Assembly (NCBI RefSeq): GCF_030553055.1
Contig: NZ_CP130713.1
Location: 620,001 to 684,000 of the forward strand
DNA: 64,000 nt
From: Streptomyces sp. XD-27
GTDB lineage: Bacteria > Actinomycetota > Actinomycetes > Streptomycetales > Streptomycetaceae
Reading direction: 5' to 3'
Shown here: positions 26,976 to 35,063 of the stretch, piece by piece
Numbering within the stretch: the first letter of the stretch is position 1
How the letters are laid out: each line of letters starts with the position of its first letter
Translations under genes and position numbers: made by a program
The notes under the pieces: generated by a model
Databases searched by the model: none
What the model saw: the letters and a program-made list of their open reading frames with translations, nothing else
Told to the model about the DNA's origin: nothing

Positions 26976-28424
26976 CTACCGCCGCCGGAACCAGCGCGTC
27001 AGCGGGTGCCACCAGGGCCGACGGGCCTTGGGCTCGGCGGCCTGTACGGGGGCCGGGGCGGCGGGCGGGGCCGCGGGCTCCAGCTGGGGCAGCGGCTGGT
27101 GCTGCCCGGCTGGGAGGGCGGCCTGCGCCGACGCCTCCGGGATCGGCCGCCGCGGGGCGAACTGTGCGGGGAGCACGGTGAGTTGGCGGGTCCAGGTGGT
27201 GGCCCGCCAGCCGAGTTCGTCCTCGTCCACGGCGAGGTGGAGGTCGGGCAGCCGCACCAGCAGCGCGTCGATGGCGGTGTCGACGATGGCGCGCGCGATC
27301 TCCCGGCCGGGGCACTCGTGCGGTCCCCCGCTGAACGAGAGGTGGGACCGGTTGCCGTACATGGGGGCGTCGAGGTCGGGGCGGACCGCCGGGTCGATGT
27401 TCCCCGCGGCCACCCCGAGCAGCAGCATGTCCCCGGCCTTGATGGGGCGGCCGCCGAGTTCGGTGTCGGACGTGGCCCATCGGGCGGGGACCACGGTCGT
27501 CGGCGGGTCGTCCCACAGCACGTGCTCCACCGCGTCGGGCACGGTCATCTGCCCGCCCGCCAGCGAGGCGCGGAACCGCTGGTCCGTCAGGACCATCCGC
27601 AAGGTGCTCGCCAGCAGGCCGGAGGTGTTCTCGTTCGCGGCGAGGAGGACGAGCCACAGGACGCCGGCGAGTTCGGTGTCACTGAGTCCGGCGGGGTGTT
27701 CGACCAGCCAGGTCGCGAGGTCGCTGCCCGGATCCACGCGTTTGCGCGCCACCAGACGCGCGAGGGTCTCCTTGATGTACTCGCTGCCGGCGATGGCCTT
27801 CTCCGACCCCTTCACCAGCTCGATGGCGGCCTCGACCAGGCGCGGGCCGGACTCCTCGGGCATGCCGAAGAGCTGCGTCAGGACGAGCATGGGCAGCTGC
27901 TGGGAGAACTGCGGCACCAGGTCGGCGCGCCCCTCGGCGGAGAACGCGTCGGCCAGCTGGTTGGTGAAGCGGATCACGTGCCGGCGCAGGCCCCGGCGGT
28001 CGAAGCGGTCCAGGCACTGCGTGGTCGCGTCCCGCATCCGCCGGTGGTCGTCGCCGTCGGCGGTCATCCGGTCCGGGTTCCAGCCGATGATGGGCAGCAG
28101 CGGGTTGTCCGGGGGGACCCTGCCCTCCTTCAGCATGTGCCAGTGCCGCGAGTCGTGGGAGAACCGGGTGGGCGTCCGCACCACCTCCAGGATCTCGCGG
28201 TAGCCGAGCACCAGCCAGCCGGGGAGGTCGCCGATGAGCCGGACCGGCGCCACCGCGCCGTGTTCGGCCCGCAGTCGCTCGAAGACCCGCAGCGGGTCGG
28301 ATTCGTATGCGGGCCCGAAGAGCGGCAGCGCGCCCTTGGCGTCCAGGCCCTGGTGGGCCGGGCAGCCCGGGGGCGGGGCGAGGGCGGAGTCAGCGCGGGC
28401 GGAGTCGAACTGAGGGGGCGTCAC
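26976..28424 (-). CDS. Cytochrome P450, CYP157-like, ExxR-less, conservon-linked
   Basis: 482 aa. The heme-binding loop is LSFSGGPHECPGR (Cys ~391). The I-helix segment is LLAANENTSGLLAS. At the K-helix, where P450s have ExxR before the DPP turn, the sequence is AVEHVLWDDPPT, so both Glu and Arg of the motif are replaced (His...Trp). The family knowledge is that Streptomyces CYP157 enzymes in conservons are noted for lacking ExxR. The C-terminus adds ~55 Pro/Ala-rich residues ending WWHPLTRWFRRR, possibly a membrane or partner contact. GTG 28424 overlaps the CvnD stop by 4 bp (GTGA). The substrate is unknown. Confidence 0.9.
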   Translation of the reverse strand: MTPPQFDSARADSALAPPPGCPAHQGLDAKGALPLFGPAYESDPLRVFERLRAEHGAVAPVRLIGDLPGWLVLGYREILEVVRTPTRFSHDSRHWHMLKEGRVPPDNPLLPIIGWNPDRMTADGDDHRRMRDATTQCLDRFDRRGLRRHVIRFTNQLADAFSAEGRADLVPQFSQQLPMLVLTQLFGMPEESGPRLVEAAIELVKGSEKAIAGSEYIKETLARLVARKRVDPGSDLATWLVEHPAGLSDTELAGVLWLVLLAANENTSGLLASTLRMVLTDQRFRASLAGGQMTVPDAVEHVLWDDPPTTVVPARWATSDTELGGRPIKAGDMLLLGVAAGNIDPAVRPDLDAPMYGNRSHLSFSGGPHECPGREIARAIVDTAIDALLVRLPDLHLAVDEDELGWRATTWTRQLTVLPAQFAPRRPIPEASAQAALPAGQHQPLPQLEPAAPPAAPAPVQAAEPKARRPWWHPLTRWFRRR

Positions 28425-29044
28425 TGGGGCTCCGGGTTTCCTGTGGCGAGGGCGTGCAGATAGTGCATGAGGGTCATCAGCGTGTCGCGGCTGGAGATGC
28501 GGTCGCGGGCGTCGCAGTCGATCACCGGTACGTGGTCGGGGATGTCCAGCGCCTCCCGGAGGTCCTCCTTGGGGTGGAACGGGGCATCGGGGAAGGCGTT
28601 GACGGCCACGACGAAGGGCACGCCGCGGTCCTCCAGCTTGCCGATCACGTCGAAGCTGACCTCCAGCCGCCGGGTGTCGACCAGGACGACCGCGCCCAGC
28701 GCGCCTTCGAACAGCCCGTTCCACAGGAACCAGAAGCGCTCCTGGCCGGGCGTGCCGAACAGGTACAGGACCAGCCGGGGGTTGAGGCTGATCCGACCGA
28801 AGTCCATGGCCACCGTGGTCGAGGTCTTGCGTTCCACCCCGGCGATGTCGTCGATGCCGACGGCCGCCTCGGTCATGGTCTCCTCGGTGGTCAGCGGCCG
28901 GATCTCACTCACCGAGCCGACCAGTGTGGTCTTCCCGACCCCGAAGCCTCCGACGATCACCACCTTGACGGCCGAGGCCACCGTGGCGGGCAGGGCGTCC
29001 TCGCTGCGCGGGCCGACGACGGTCTCAGAGGTTTTGCAGTCCAT
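28421..29044 (-). CDS. cvnD: Conservon GTPase-like protein CvnD
   Basis: 207 aa. P-loop is GGFGVGKTTLVGSV (residues ~31-44), the G3-like region is LYLFGTPGQERFWF, and the base-specificity region VAVNAFPDA stands where Ras proteins have NKxD. This is the ATP/GTP-binding protein at the end of actinobacterial conservons. In known systems CvnA-D form a membrane-associated complex likened to a eukaryotic G-protein-coupled receptor assembly. It overlaps CvnC by 20 bp and the P450 by 4 bp, so all five genes are one operon. Confidence 0.95.
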   Translation of the reverse strand: MDCKTSETVVGPRSEDALPATVASAVKVVIVGGFGVGKTTLVGSVSEIRPLTTEETMTEAAVGIDDIAGVERKTSTTVAMDFGRISLNPRLVLYLFGTPGQERFWFLWNGLFEGALGAVVLVDTRRLEVSFDVIGKLEDRGVPFVVAVNAFPDAPFHPKEDLREALDIPDHVPVIDCDARDRISSRDTLMTLMHYLHALATGNPEPQ

Positions 29045-29405
29045 GCATCACCGCCTCCAGGATTGCGATGTCGGGCAGCGTGGCCGTCGGCAGCGGCGCG
29101 CGCGCCTCGATGTGGCCGCCGTCCAGCAGCACCGCCAGGAGCACCGTCACCGTGCTGACCGGCAGGTGCAGGTAGGCGGAGATCTCCGCGACGGACAGCG
29201 GGTAGTTGCACATGTGGATGATCGCGCCGTGCTCGGGCTGCATGTCCGAGCCGGGAGTGCCGCGGGCCACGATCAGGGTGACGAGATCGAGGTCCGATCG
29301 CTTGTCGGTCTGGTCCCGGCCGGACCCGACTATGTACAGCCGCTCGGGCCCGCCCTCGTCCCAGCGCTCCGGTCGTTCGTCTTCCGCTTCCGGTCCTGCC
29401 GTCAT
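29025..29405 (-). CDS. cvnC: Conservon DUF742 protein CvnC
   Basis: 126 aa. The DUF742 domain covers residues ~20-126. A variable acidic N-terminus (GPEAEDERPERWDEGG) leads to RLYIVGSGR, and the winged-helix-like C-terminal part contains CNYPLSVAEISAYLHLPVS and ends near ILEAVMHGLQNL. ATG 29405 overlaps the CvnB stop by 4 bp. The family is always found next to CvnA, CvnB and CvnD; its biochemical role is not established. Confidence 0.94.
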   Translation of the reverse strand: MTAGPEAEDERPERWDEGGPERLYIVGSGRDQTDKRSDLDLVTLIVARGTPGSDMQPEHGAIIHMCNYPLSVAEISAYLHLPVSTVTVLLAVLLDGGHIEARAPLPTATLPDIAILEAVMHGLQNL

Positions 29406-29812
29406 GCGTACTGCCCGTCGGCGCGTGGCGGGCTCGTCAGGTGCTCACCGATCCGGGCGACCAGGTCCCGCATGCGGGCGGCCATCAGCCCGGCGTCGAC
29501 CCCTTCGTCGGCGAGCGCGGCGAGATAGGCGCCGGCGCCGGCGGCCATCAGATAGAAGAAGCCGGCGTCGACCTCGAGGACCACCAGCCGCATGGTCCCG
29601 TCACCGTGCGGGAACTCCGCCGCGATGGCCGCGGCCAGGCTCTGCAGCCCGGCGCAGGCCGCCGCCACGCGGTCGGCGATGTCGATGTCGGCGCCGTACC
29701 GGGCCATGCACAGGCCGTCCGAGGACAGCACCACGACATGGCGGATCTGCGGGACGCTCGTGCCCAGATCCTTGAGCATCCAGTCCATGTTGGGCCGCTG
29801 CTGTGTCGTCAC
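29402..29812 (-). CDS. cvnB: Conservon roadblock/LC7 protein CvnB
   Basis: 136 aa. The roadblock/LC7 fold shows MDWMLKDLGTSVPQIRHVVV followed by LSSDGLCMARYG, typical of CvnB, the putative GTPase-associated regulator. GTG 29812 is chosen as it leaves a 9-bp gap after cvnA. The C-terminal ~15 residues are variable. It probably binds CvnD by analogy with MglB-type roadblock proteins acting on small GTPases. Confidence 0.95.
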   Translation of the reverse strand: MTTQQRPNMDWMLKDLGTSVPQIRHVVVLSSDGLCMARYGADIDIADRVAAACAGLQSLAAAIAAEFPHGDGTMRLVVLEVDAGFFYLMAAGAGAYLAALADEGVDAGLMAARMRDLVARIGEHLTSPPRADGQYA

Positions 29813-29821
29813 CTTGATTAC

Positions 29822-31324
29822 CTACGCATCCTTACCTGATGGCTCATCACTTTTCGAGCGGTCGGAGCCGTCCGATGGGGCCGTTCCGTTGAGGCCCGAC
29901 ATGAAGTCGGCCACCCACAGCCCCGGGGCGGGGGGCGTACGCCTGCTGGTCTCCGCGGCGGGCGCGGGCGAACGGGGGGCGGGGGCCGCGGACGTGGCCC
30001 GTCCGCGGGCGGGGAAGCCGGGGGCGCGGCGACGGCGCTGCGGCAGCCCGTTGACGCCGCGGTGCGGCTCGGGCTCGGTGGCGGCGCCGGGGGCGGGCTC
30101 CGGGGGCGGGGTGGCGCCCGGCCGCAGCCGGCGCTTGGGCGGCGGCAGTTTCGCGGCCCGCGCGATCATGCCGCCGGGCACGGGGGTGGCCGTGGTCTGG
30201 TCCTGGGGGACGACCAGGACGGCCCGTACGCCGCCGTACGCGGACTTGCGCAGCGAGATGTCGAACTTGTAGGCCGCGGCGAGTCGTCCGACGACGGCGA
30301 GGCCGAGCCGTGGCGCCTCCCCGAGATCGTCGACGTCCAGCCCGCCGCCTTCCAGGTCGAGGGCGTACGCCACGCGCTTGGCGGCCTCGTCGGTCAGGCC
30401 GACTCCGGCGTCCTCGATCTCGATCGCGACGCCGTTCTGCACCTCGGTCGCGGTCAGGTGGACGCGGGTGCTCGGCGGCGAGTACCGGGTGGCGTTGTCC
30501 AGCAGTTCGGCCAGGGCGTGGATGAGCGGCTCGACCGTGGCGCCGATGATGGCGATGTCGGCCACCGAGTGCAGGTCGACCCGGCGGTACTCCATGATCC
30601 GGGACATGGCGCCGCGGAGCACGTTGAAGAGGGGGACCTCCTTCACCCACTGGCGGCCCGGCCGAGCGCCGCCGAGTACGGCGATGCTGTCCGCCAGCCG
30701 CCCGACCAGCGCGGTGCCGTGGTCGATGTGCAGCAGGTCGGCGAAGACGACCTTGTCGTTGCCGTGCTTGTCCTCCATCTCCCGCAGGTCCTGGGCCTGC
30801 TGGTGGACGAGGGCCTGGACCCGGCGGGCGATGTTGACGAAGGCCCGCTGCGCGGAGTCGCGCAGCGCTTCCTCGGTGTCGACGATGCTGACCATCGAGC
30901 TCAGCAGCCTGCGGTGGGCGGCCTCGTAGTCCGGGTCGACGATGGAGGCGCAGCGCAGGTCCCGCAGGACCTCCTCGGCGGGCATGCCGCCCTGGAGCCG
31001 CTTCACGACGATCGGCAGCAGCTCGTTGGCCAGCCGGAAGGTCTCCCGCTGCTGGTCCGCGAGCCGGCTCCGCAGCAGTTCCTCCTGTTCGGCGTGGAGC
31101 CTGCCCTGCTCGGCGATCTTCCGTCCGCGGCGTATGACCTCGCCGGCGGCGGCCGCCACCGACGCGGTGGCCACCCCACCGCACACGCCGACCGGGGCTC
31201 GGGCTCCGGAGGGCGCCAGCGGCACGGCCGCCATCGTGCATACGGCGACCAGGAGAGGGAGGAAAAGCCACGGGCGGGCGGAGCCGGGCTCCGGTCCTTC
31301 ACGTGACGTACCGACTCGAACCAT
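29822..31324 (-). CDS. cvnA: Conservon sensor histidine kinase-like protein CvnA
   Basis: About 500 aa from ATG 31324, which has GAGG 6 nt upstream (ATG 31330 is possible). Two hydrophobic N-terminal segments (residues ~18-65) are followed by a coiled region and a C-terminal ATPase. That ATPase has an N box with NATRYSPPSTRVHL and a G1 box with IEDAGVGLTDEA. The last ~120 residues are Pro/Arg/Ala-rich. The canonical phospho-acceptor His box of two-component kinases is not evident, as is typical for CvnA. It is the probable membrane sensor heading the operon cvnA-B-C-D-P450. Confidence 0.93.
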   Translation of the reverse strand: MVRVGTSREGPEPGSARPWLFLPLLVAVCTMAAVPLAPSGARAPVGVCGGVATASVAAAAGEVIRRGRKIAEQGRLHAEQEELLRSRLADQQRETFRLANELLPIVVKRLQGGMPAEEVLRDLRCASIVDPDYEAAHRRLLSSMVSIVDTEEALRDSAQRAFVNIARRVQALVHQQAQDLREMEDKHGNDKVVFADLLHIDHGTALVGRLADSIAVLGGARPGRQWVKEVPLFNVLRGAMSRIMEYRRVDLHSVADIAIIGATVEPLIHALAELLDNATRYSPPSTRVHLTATEVQNGVAIEIEDAGVGLTDEAAKRVAYALDLEGGGLDVDDLGEAPRLGLAVVGRLAAAYKFDISLRKSAYGGVRAVLVVPQDQTTATPVPGGMIARAAKLPPPKRRLRPGATPPPEPAPGAATEPEPHRGVNGLPQRRRRAPGFPARGRATSAAPAPRSPAPAAETSRRTPPAPGLWVADFMSGLNGTAPSDGSDRSKSDEPSGKDA

Positions 31325-31740
31325 CGACATCCTCAATGCGCTCGGAAAGGTGGGGGCGACACGGGTGAGTGTGGTGGGGCCGCACACGATCGGCGGCGGC
31401 GCAGTCGCACGGGCCGTAGTCGTCCTGACGCGCTGCGCAACAGCGAGCATAGTCAGATCAGCGTGCCGCGGAGCCCCGCGCGCATATTTCACCGGCATGT
31501 ACTCATGTGCGATATTCACATCGGACGTACTGCCGCAACCGGCTGATTCGGGGCCGAAGTTGGCGCCCGAACACCCGGGCGCCTCACCTATTCGGACGAC
31601 AGGTCCGGGCCCCGAGCCCTATCGGACGCATGACGTCACTCGTTCCGGTGAATTCCCGTGTCGCCGCGCGAAGGCCACCCCTCCCGCACGCAATACATGC
31701 GACTATCGACCCTTTTGTCTCATATGAATGCGTGCGAACC
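31325..31740. other. Divergent promoter region cvnA/capA-like
   Basis: About 415 bp, less GC-rich than its surroundings, between the leftward conservon and the rightward CapA-like gene. It holds the inverted repeat ATGTG-CGATATT-CACAT at 31505-31521, which recalls CRP-family sites although the spacer does not match the Streptomyces Crp consensus exactly. I see no gene. Confidence 0.5.
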
Positions 31741-32898
31741 ATGCCCCCTCACAAGCTCCCGCGCGCGGTGCTCGTCGCCGCCGCACTGACCGGTACGGCC
31801 ATCGCGTGCAGCAGCGGTACGCCCGCGGGTCACCTGGACCGCCATGAGGCCCCCGGAGCGACGGCCCGGGACGCCGGGGGATTCACCCTGGTGGCCACCG
31901 GCGACCTCCTCATCCATGCCTCGGTCATCCGTCAGGCGCGGGCGGACGCGGGCGGCGACGGCTACGACTTCCGGCGCATGCTCACCGGGGTCAAGCCCAT
32001 GGTCACGGACGCCGACCTGGCGATATGCCACATGGAGACCGTGTACGGGGCCGACGGCGGGCCGTTCACCGGCTACCCGGCGTTCAAGACCCCGCCGCAG
32101 CTCGCCCAGGCGGTCAGGTCGCTGGGCTACGACGCGTGCTCCACCGCCTCCAACCACACGCTCGACGCCGGAGCCGCCGGGGTGACCCGCACCCTCGACG
32201 CCATGGACCGGGCCGGCCTGGGGCACGCCGGCTCGGCCCGCTCCGCCGCGGAGCGCCGCCACCTGACCCTGCTGAAGGCGGGTGGCGCCAAGGTCGCCCA
32301 ACTCGCCTACACCTACGGGACGAACGGCATCCCCGTCCCCAAGGGAAAGCCCTGGCTGGTCAACCGCATCGATCCGGCCCGCATCATCAAGGACGCCCGC
32401 GCCGCCCGCCGCGCCGGAGCCGACGTCGTCGTGGTGAGCACGCACTGGGGCACCGAGTGGCAGGAGGCGCCGGACGCGCTCCAGCGCTCCCTCGCCAGGA
32501 AACTCACCGCCTCGGCCACCCGCGGCCGCCGCGACATCGACCTCGTCATCGGCACCCACGCCCACGTCCCCCAGGCGTACGAGAAGGTCAACGGCACCTG
32601 GGTCGTGTACGGCATGGGCGACCAGGTCGCGGGCGTCATGAACGACGCGCGCGGCCAGATGGGGTCGGCCGCGCGCTTCACCTTCGCCCCGCCCACCGCC
32701 CGCGGCCGGGCCTGGACCGTGACGAAGGCGGAGTTCATCCCGCACATCGTGGACAACGACCCCATCACCGTGGTGAACCTCCCCCGGGCACTGGAGAAGC
32801 ACCCCGGCGACGGCCGCTACCGCGCCGCGCTGGAGCGCGTCCGGGACGCCGTCCACAGCCGGGGCGCCGAGCAGGACGGCCTGGTCATGGGCCGCTGA
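31741..32898 (+). CDS. CapA-family (PGA_cap) lipoprotein, metallophosphoesterase-like
   Basis: 385 aa. A signal peptide (residues 1-22) ends in a lipobox-like AIAC, suggesting a lipoprotein. The CapA/PgsA domain follows, with LVATGDLLIHASV (metal-binding Asp), CHMETVYG, TASNHTLDAG, VVVSTHWGTEW and IGTHAHVPQ. These motifs match the calcineurin-like fold of capsule/poly-gamma-glutamate CapA proteins. In Streptomyces such genes are often not linked to PGA synthesis, and no capB/capC is present, so the true role is uncertain. ATG 31741 places the signal peptide at the N-terminus. Confidence 0.9.
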   Translation: MPPHKLPRAVLVAAALTGTAIACSSGTPAGHLDRHEAPGATARDAGGFTLVATGDLLIHASVIRQARADAGGDGYDFRRMLTGVKPMVTDADLAICHMETVYGADGGPFTGYPAFKTPPQLAQAVRSLGYDACSTASNHTLDAGAAGVTRTLDAMDRAGLGHAGSARSAAERRHLTLLKAGGAKVAQLAYTYGTNGIPVPKGKPWLVNRIDPARIIKDARAARRAGADVVVVSTHWGTEWQEAPDALQRSLARKLTASATRGRRDIDLVIGTHAHVPQAYEKVNGTWVVYGMGDQVAGVMNDARGQMGSAARFTFAPPTARGRAWTVTKAEFIPHIVDNDPITVVNLPRALEKHPGDGRYRAALERVRDAVHSRGAEQDGLVMGR

Positions 32899-32899
32899 C

Positions 32900-32925
32900 G
32901 GCCCGCCCGGTCTCCCGGTCGGGCC
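32900..32925 (+). terminator. Hairpin terminator after capA-like gene
   Basis: GGCCCG and CGGGCC with inner CCGG/CCGG form a short stem immediately after the stop. It lies between two convergent genes, so it may serve both. Confidence 0.6.
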
Positions 32926-32958
32926 GGTGACGGCCTCGGTCCACGGCCGGTGACGGCC

Positions 32959-34944
32959 TCAGTCCACCAACTCGTCGGGGCACGGCGTCCCGCGCGGCAG
33001 CTTGTAGCGCGCCCCTATGCGGTACGTGCCGGGCCGCGGGGCGTGCAGCACCGTCCACTCGTCCTTCGGCTGCCCTTCCCGGGCCTCCTGGACCTCCTTG
33101 ACCAGGCAGCCCTGCGTGTTCACCGCGGGGGCGCCGCCGTGCCCCCGCTTCGGCGGTGCGACGTTCCGGCCCTCGGCGTCTATCAGGCCGAGCCAGGGCG
33201 AGTACGGTATCCGGATCAGCACCGGGCCCGCGGCCTTCACGTCGATGGTCAGCTTCACGTCCCGGGCGCTGCGGACGACGGCCGGCGGGTCCGCCATCGG
33301 CACCGGGTCCCGCACCTTGTACAGGGTCCAGTGGGCGTCGGACCACACCTTGTCCAGGTACGGCTGGCCCGCGGCGACCAACTCCGCCTCCGCCTTCCCC
33401 GCCCCCGTACCGTCCGGCTTGTCCTCGGGCAGGACCACGTAGCGCACCGCCCAGCGCCGCAGCCAGTCGTGGTAGCGGGATGCGTCGAGCGTGCCGTCGT
33501 AGAAGAGCGGGTTGCGCTCCTTGTCCGCCTGGCGGTTCCAGCCGCGCGCCATGTTGAAGTGGGGTGCGATCGCCGACGACTCGCGGTGGCTGCTCGTGGG
33601 CACCACCTCGACCCGGCCGCGCTCCGCGTGCTCCTGCGCCAGGCGGTCCAGCAGCGGCGTCAGCTCGCTCGCCTCCCAGGACGCCGACGGTGTGGTCCTG
33701 ATGACATCGTCGGCCGACTTCCACACGGGATCCGTCCCCACCGTCACGACGGCCACGGCCAGCACGGCCCACTTGCCCAGCACGACCCGCCTCCGGCGAA
33801 CGGCACGCAGCAGCACGGCACGGATGTCCTTGCGGGCGGGCAGCGCGGCGATCAGCACCACCCCGCCGAAGACCCCGCCGAACCGGTTGATGTTGGAGCC
33901 TATCTGCGAGGGGATCAGAAAGACGAGGACGACCGCGACCGCGTAGAGGAGTCCGGCGATCCGGACCGTACGCCACGTCTTCGGCGCGAAGACGAAGGCC
34001 GCCACGCCGCTCAGGAACGGCACGACCCCCGAGTTGAGGCTCATCGGCATGGTCCCCGAGAACGGGAACAGCCAATGAGACAGACCGACCACCACCGCGG
34101 GCGTGACGCCGAGCGCGTACCCGGCGGCGCGCCGCCCGGTCAGCCACAGGGCCGCGGCCACGATCCCGACGTACAGCCCGGCGACCGGGCTGGAGGCGGT
34201 CGCCAGTCCGGACAGCAGCGCCGCGAGGCCGCCCCGCGCCAGCCGGTGGGTCCACCGCCGCGACCGCCACTTCCGCGGCCACGCGAAGACGACGGCCACC
34301 GCCGCCAGACCGAACATCATGCCCAGCCCGAACGTCACCCGGCCCGAGGCCGCGTTGCAGATCAGCGCGACCGTCCCGTACAGCGCGGGCCACAGCGGGC
34401 GGCGCACCGCGCGGCTGCGCACCAGCAGCAGCGCCAGCAGCCCGGCGGACACGGTGCCCGCGATCACCATGGTGGTGCGGACGCCGAGGACCGCCATCAG
34501 ATAAGGCGAGAGCGCGCTGTACGACACCGGGTGCATCCCGCCGAACCAGGCGAGCGAGTACGCGTAGTCCGGATGGTCCGCCGCGAACTCCGCCCAGGCG
34601 TCCTGCGCGGCCAGATCGCCTCCGCTGTTCGCGATCAGCCGCACCCACGCCAGGTGCAGGACCGCGGCGACGACGAGCGAGACGGACACGGGGTGCGCCA
34701 GGACCTTCCCGAGCCGGCCGCGGCCACGGTCGGAGGGCGCACCGCTCTCCGGCGGCGCGCCGTCCTCGGACGCGAGCGGTCCTCCCCGGTCCTCCTCCGG
34801 TCCGGGCCTGTCCGCCCCCGACCCGAGCCTGTCCTCCCCCGATCCGAGCCGTTCCTCCCCCGGGCCGCGCTGCGCCGGTAAACGCGGTTCCCTGGCGGTC
34901 TCCTGACCCCTCTTCCGTATGCAGGCCGGATCCCCGGTGCTCAC
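32959..34944 (-). CDS. Large integral membrane protein with extracytoplasmic C-terminal domain (TTA codon)
   Basis: 661 aa. A charged Arg/Glu/Gly/Pro-rich cytoplasmic tail (~1-68) contains repeats of the RLGSGEDRLGSGADR kind. About ten to twelve transmembrane helices follow (~69-400), as in polyprenol-dependent glycosyltransferase-like or MFS-annotated Streptomyces proteins. A soluble domain of ~250 residues ends in Gly/Tyr-rich beta sequence (GTYRIGARYKL). Function is not recognised. GTG 34944 is chosen. A TTA codon at residue 22 (34881-34879) implies bldA dependence. The gene stands alone, convergent with capA-like. Confidence 0.75.
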   Translation of the reverse strand: MSTGDPACIRKRGQETAREPRLPAQRGPGEERLGSGEDRLGSGADRPGPEEDRGGPLASEDGAPPESGAPSDRGRGRLGKVLAHPVSVSLVVAAVLHLAWVRLIANSGGDLAAQDAWAEFAADHPDYAYSLAWFGGMHPVSYSALSPYLMAVLGVRTTMVIAGTVSAGLLALLLVRSRAVRRPLWPALYGTVALICNAASGRVTFGLGMMFGLAAVAVVFAWPRKWRSRRWTHRLARGGLAALLSGLATASSPVAGLYVGIVAAALWLTGRRAAGYALGVTPAVVVGLSHWLFPFSGTMPMSLNSGVVPFLSGVAAFVFAPKTWRTVRIAGLLYAVAVVLVFLIPSQIGSNINRFGGVFGGVVLIAALPARKDIRAVLLRAVRRRRVVLGKWAVLAVAVVTVGTDPVWKSADDVIRTTPSASWEASELTPLLDRLAQEHAERGRVEVVPTSSHRESSAIAPHFNMARGWNRQADKERNPLFYDGTLDASRYHDWLRRWAVRYVVLPEDKPDGTGAGKAEAELVAAGQPYLDKVWSDAHWTLYKVRDPVPMADPPAVVRSARDVKLTIDVKAAGPVLIRIPYSPWLGLIDAEGRNVAPPKRGHGGAPAVNTQGCLVKEVQEAREGQPKDEWTVLHAPRPGTYRIGARYKLPRGTPCPDELVD

Positions 34945-35063
34945 TCGGCTCTCACCTGTCCTCCCCCGTCCCCCGAGCTCGTAAGGACCAAGCGTACGGA
35001 ACGGCACCGTACTGCCGGGGCGAGGGGGCGGCACCGGGATGTCCCCGCGGAGGTCCCGGGGCC

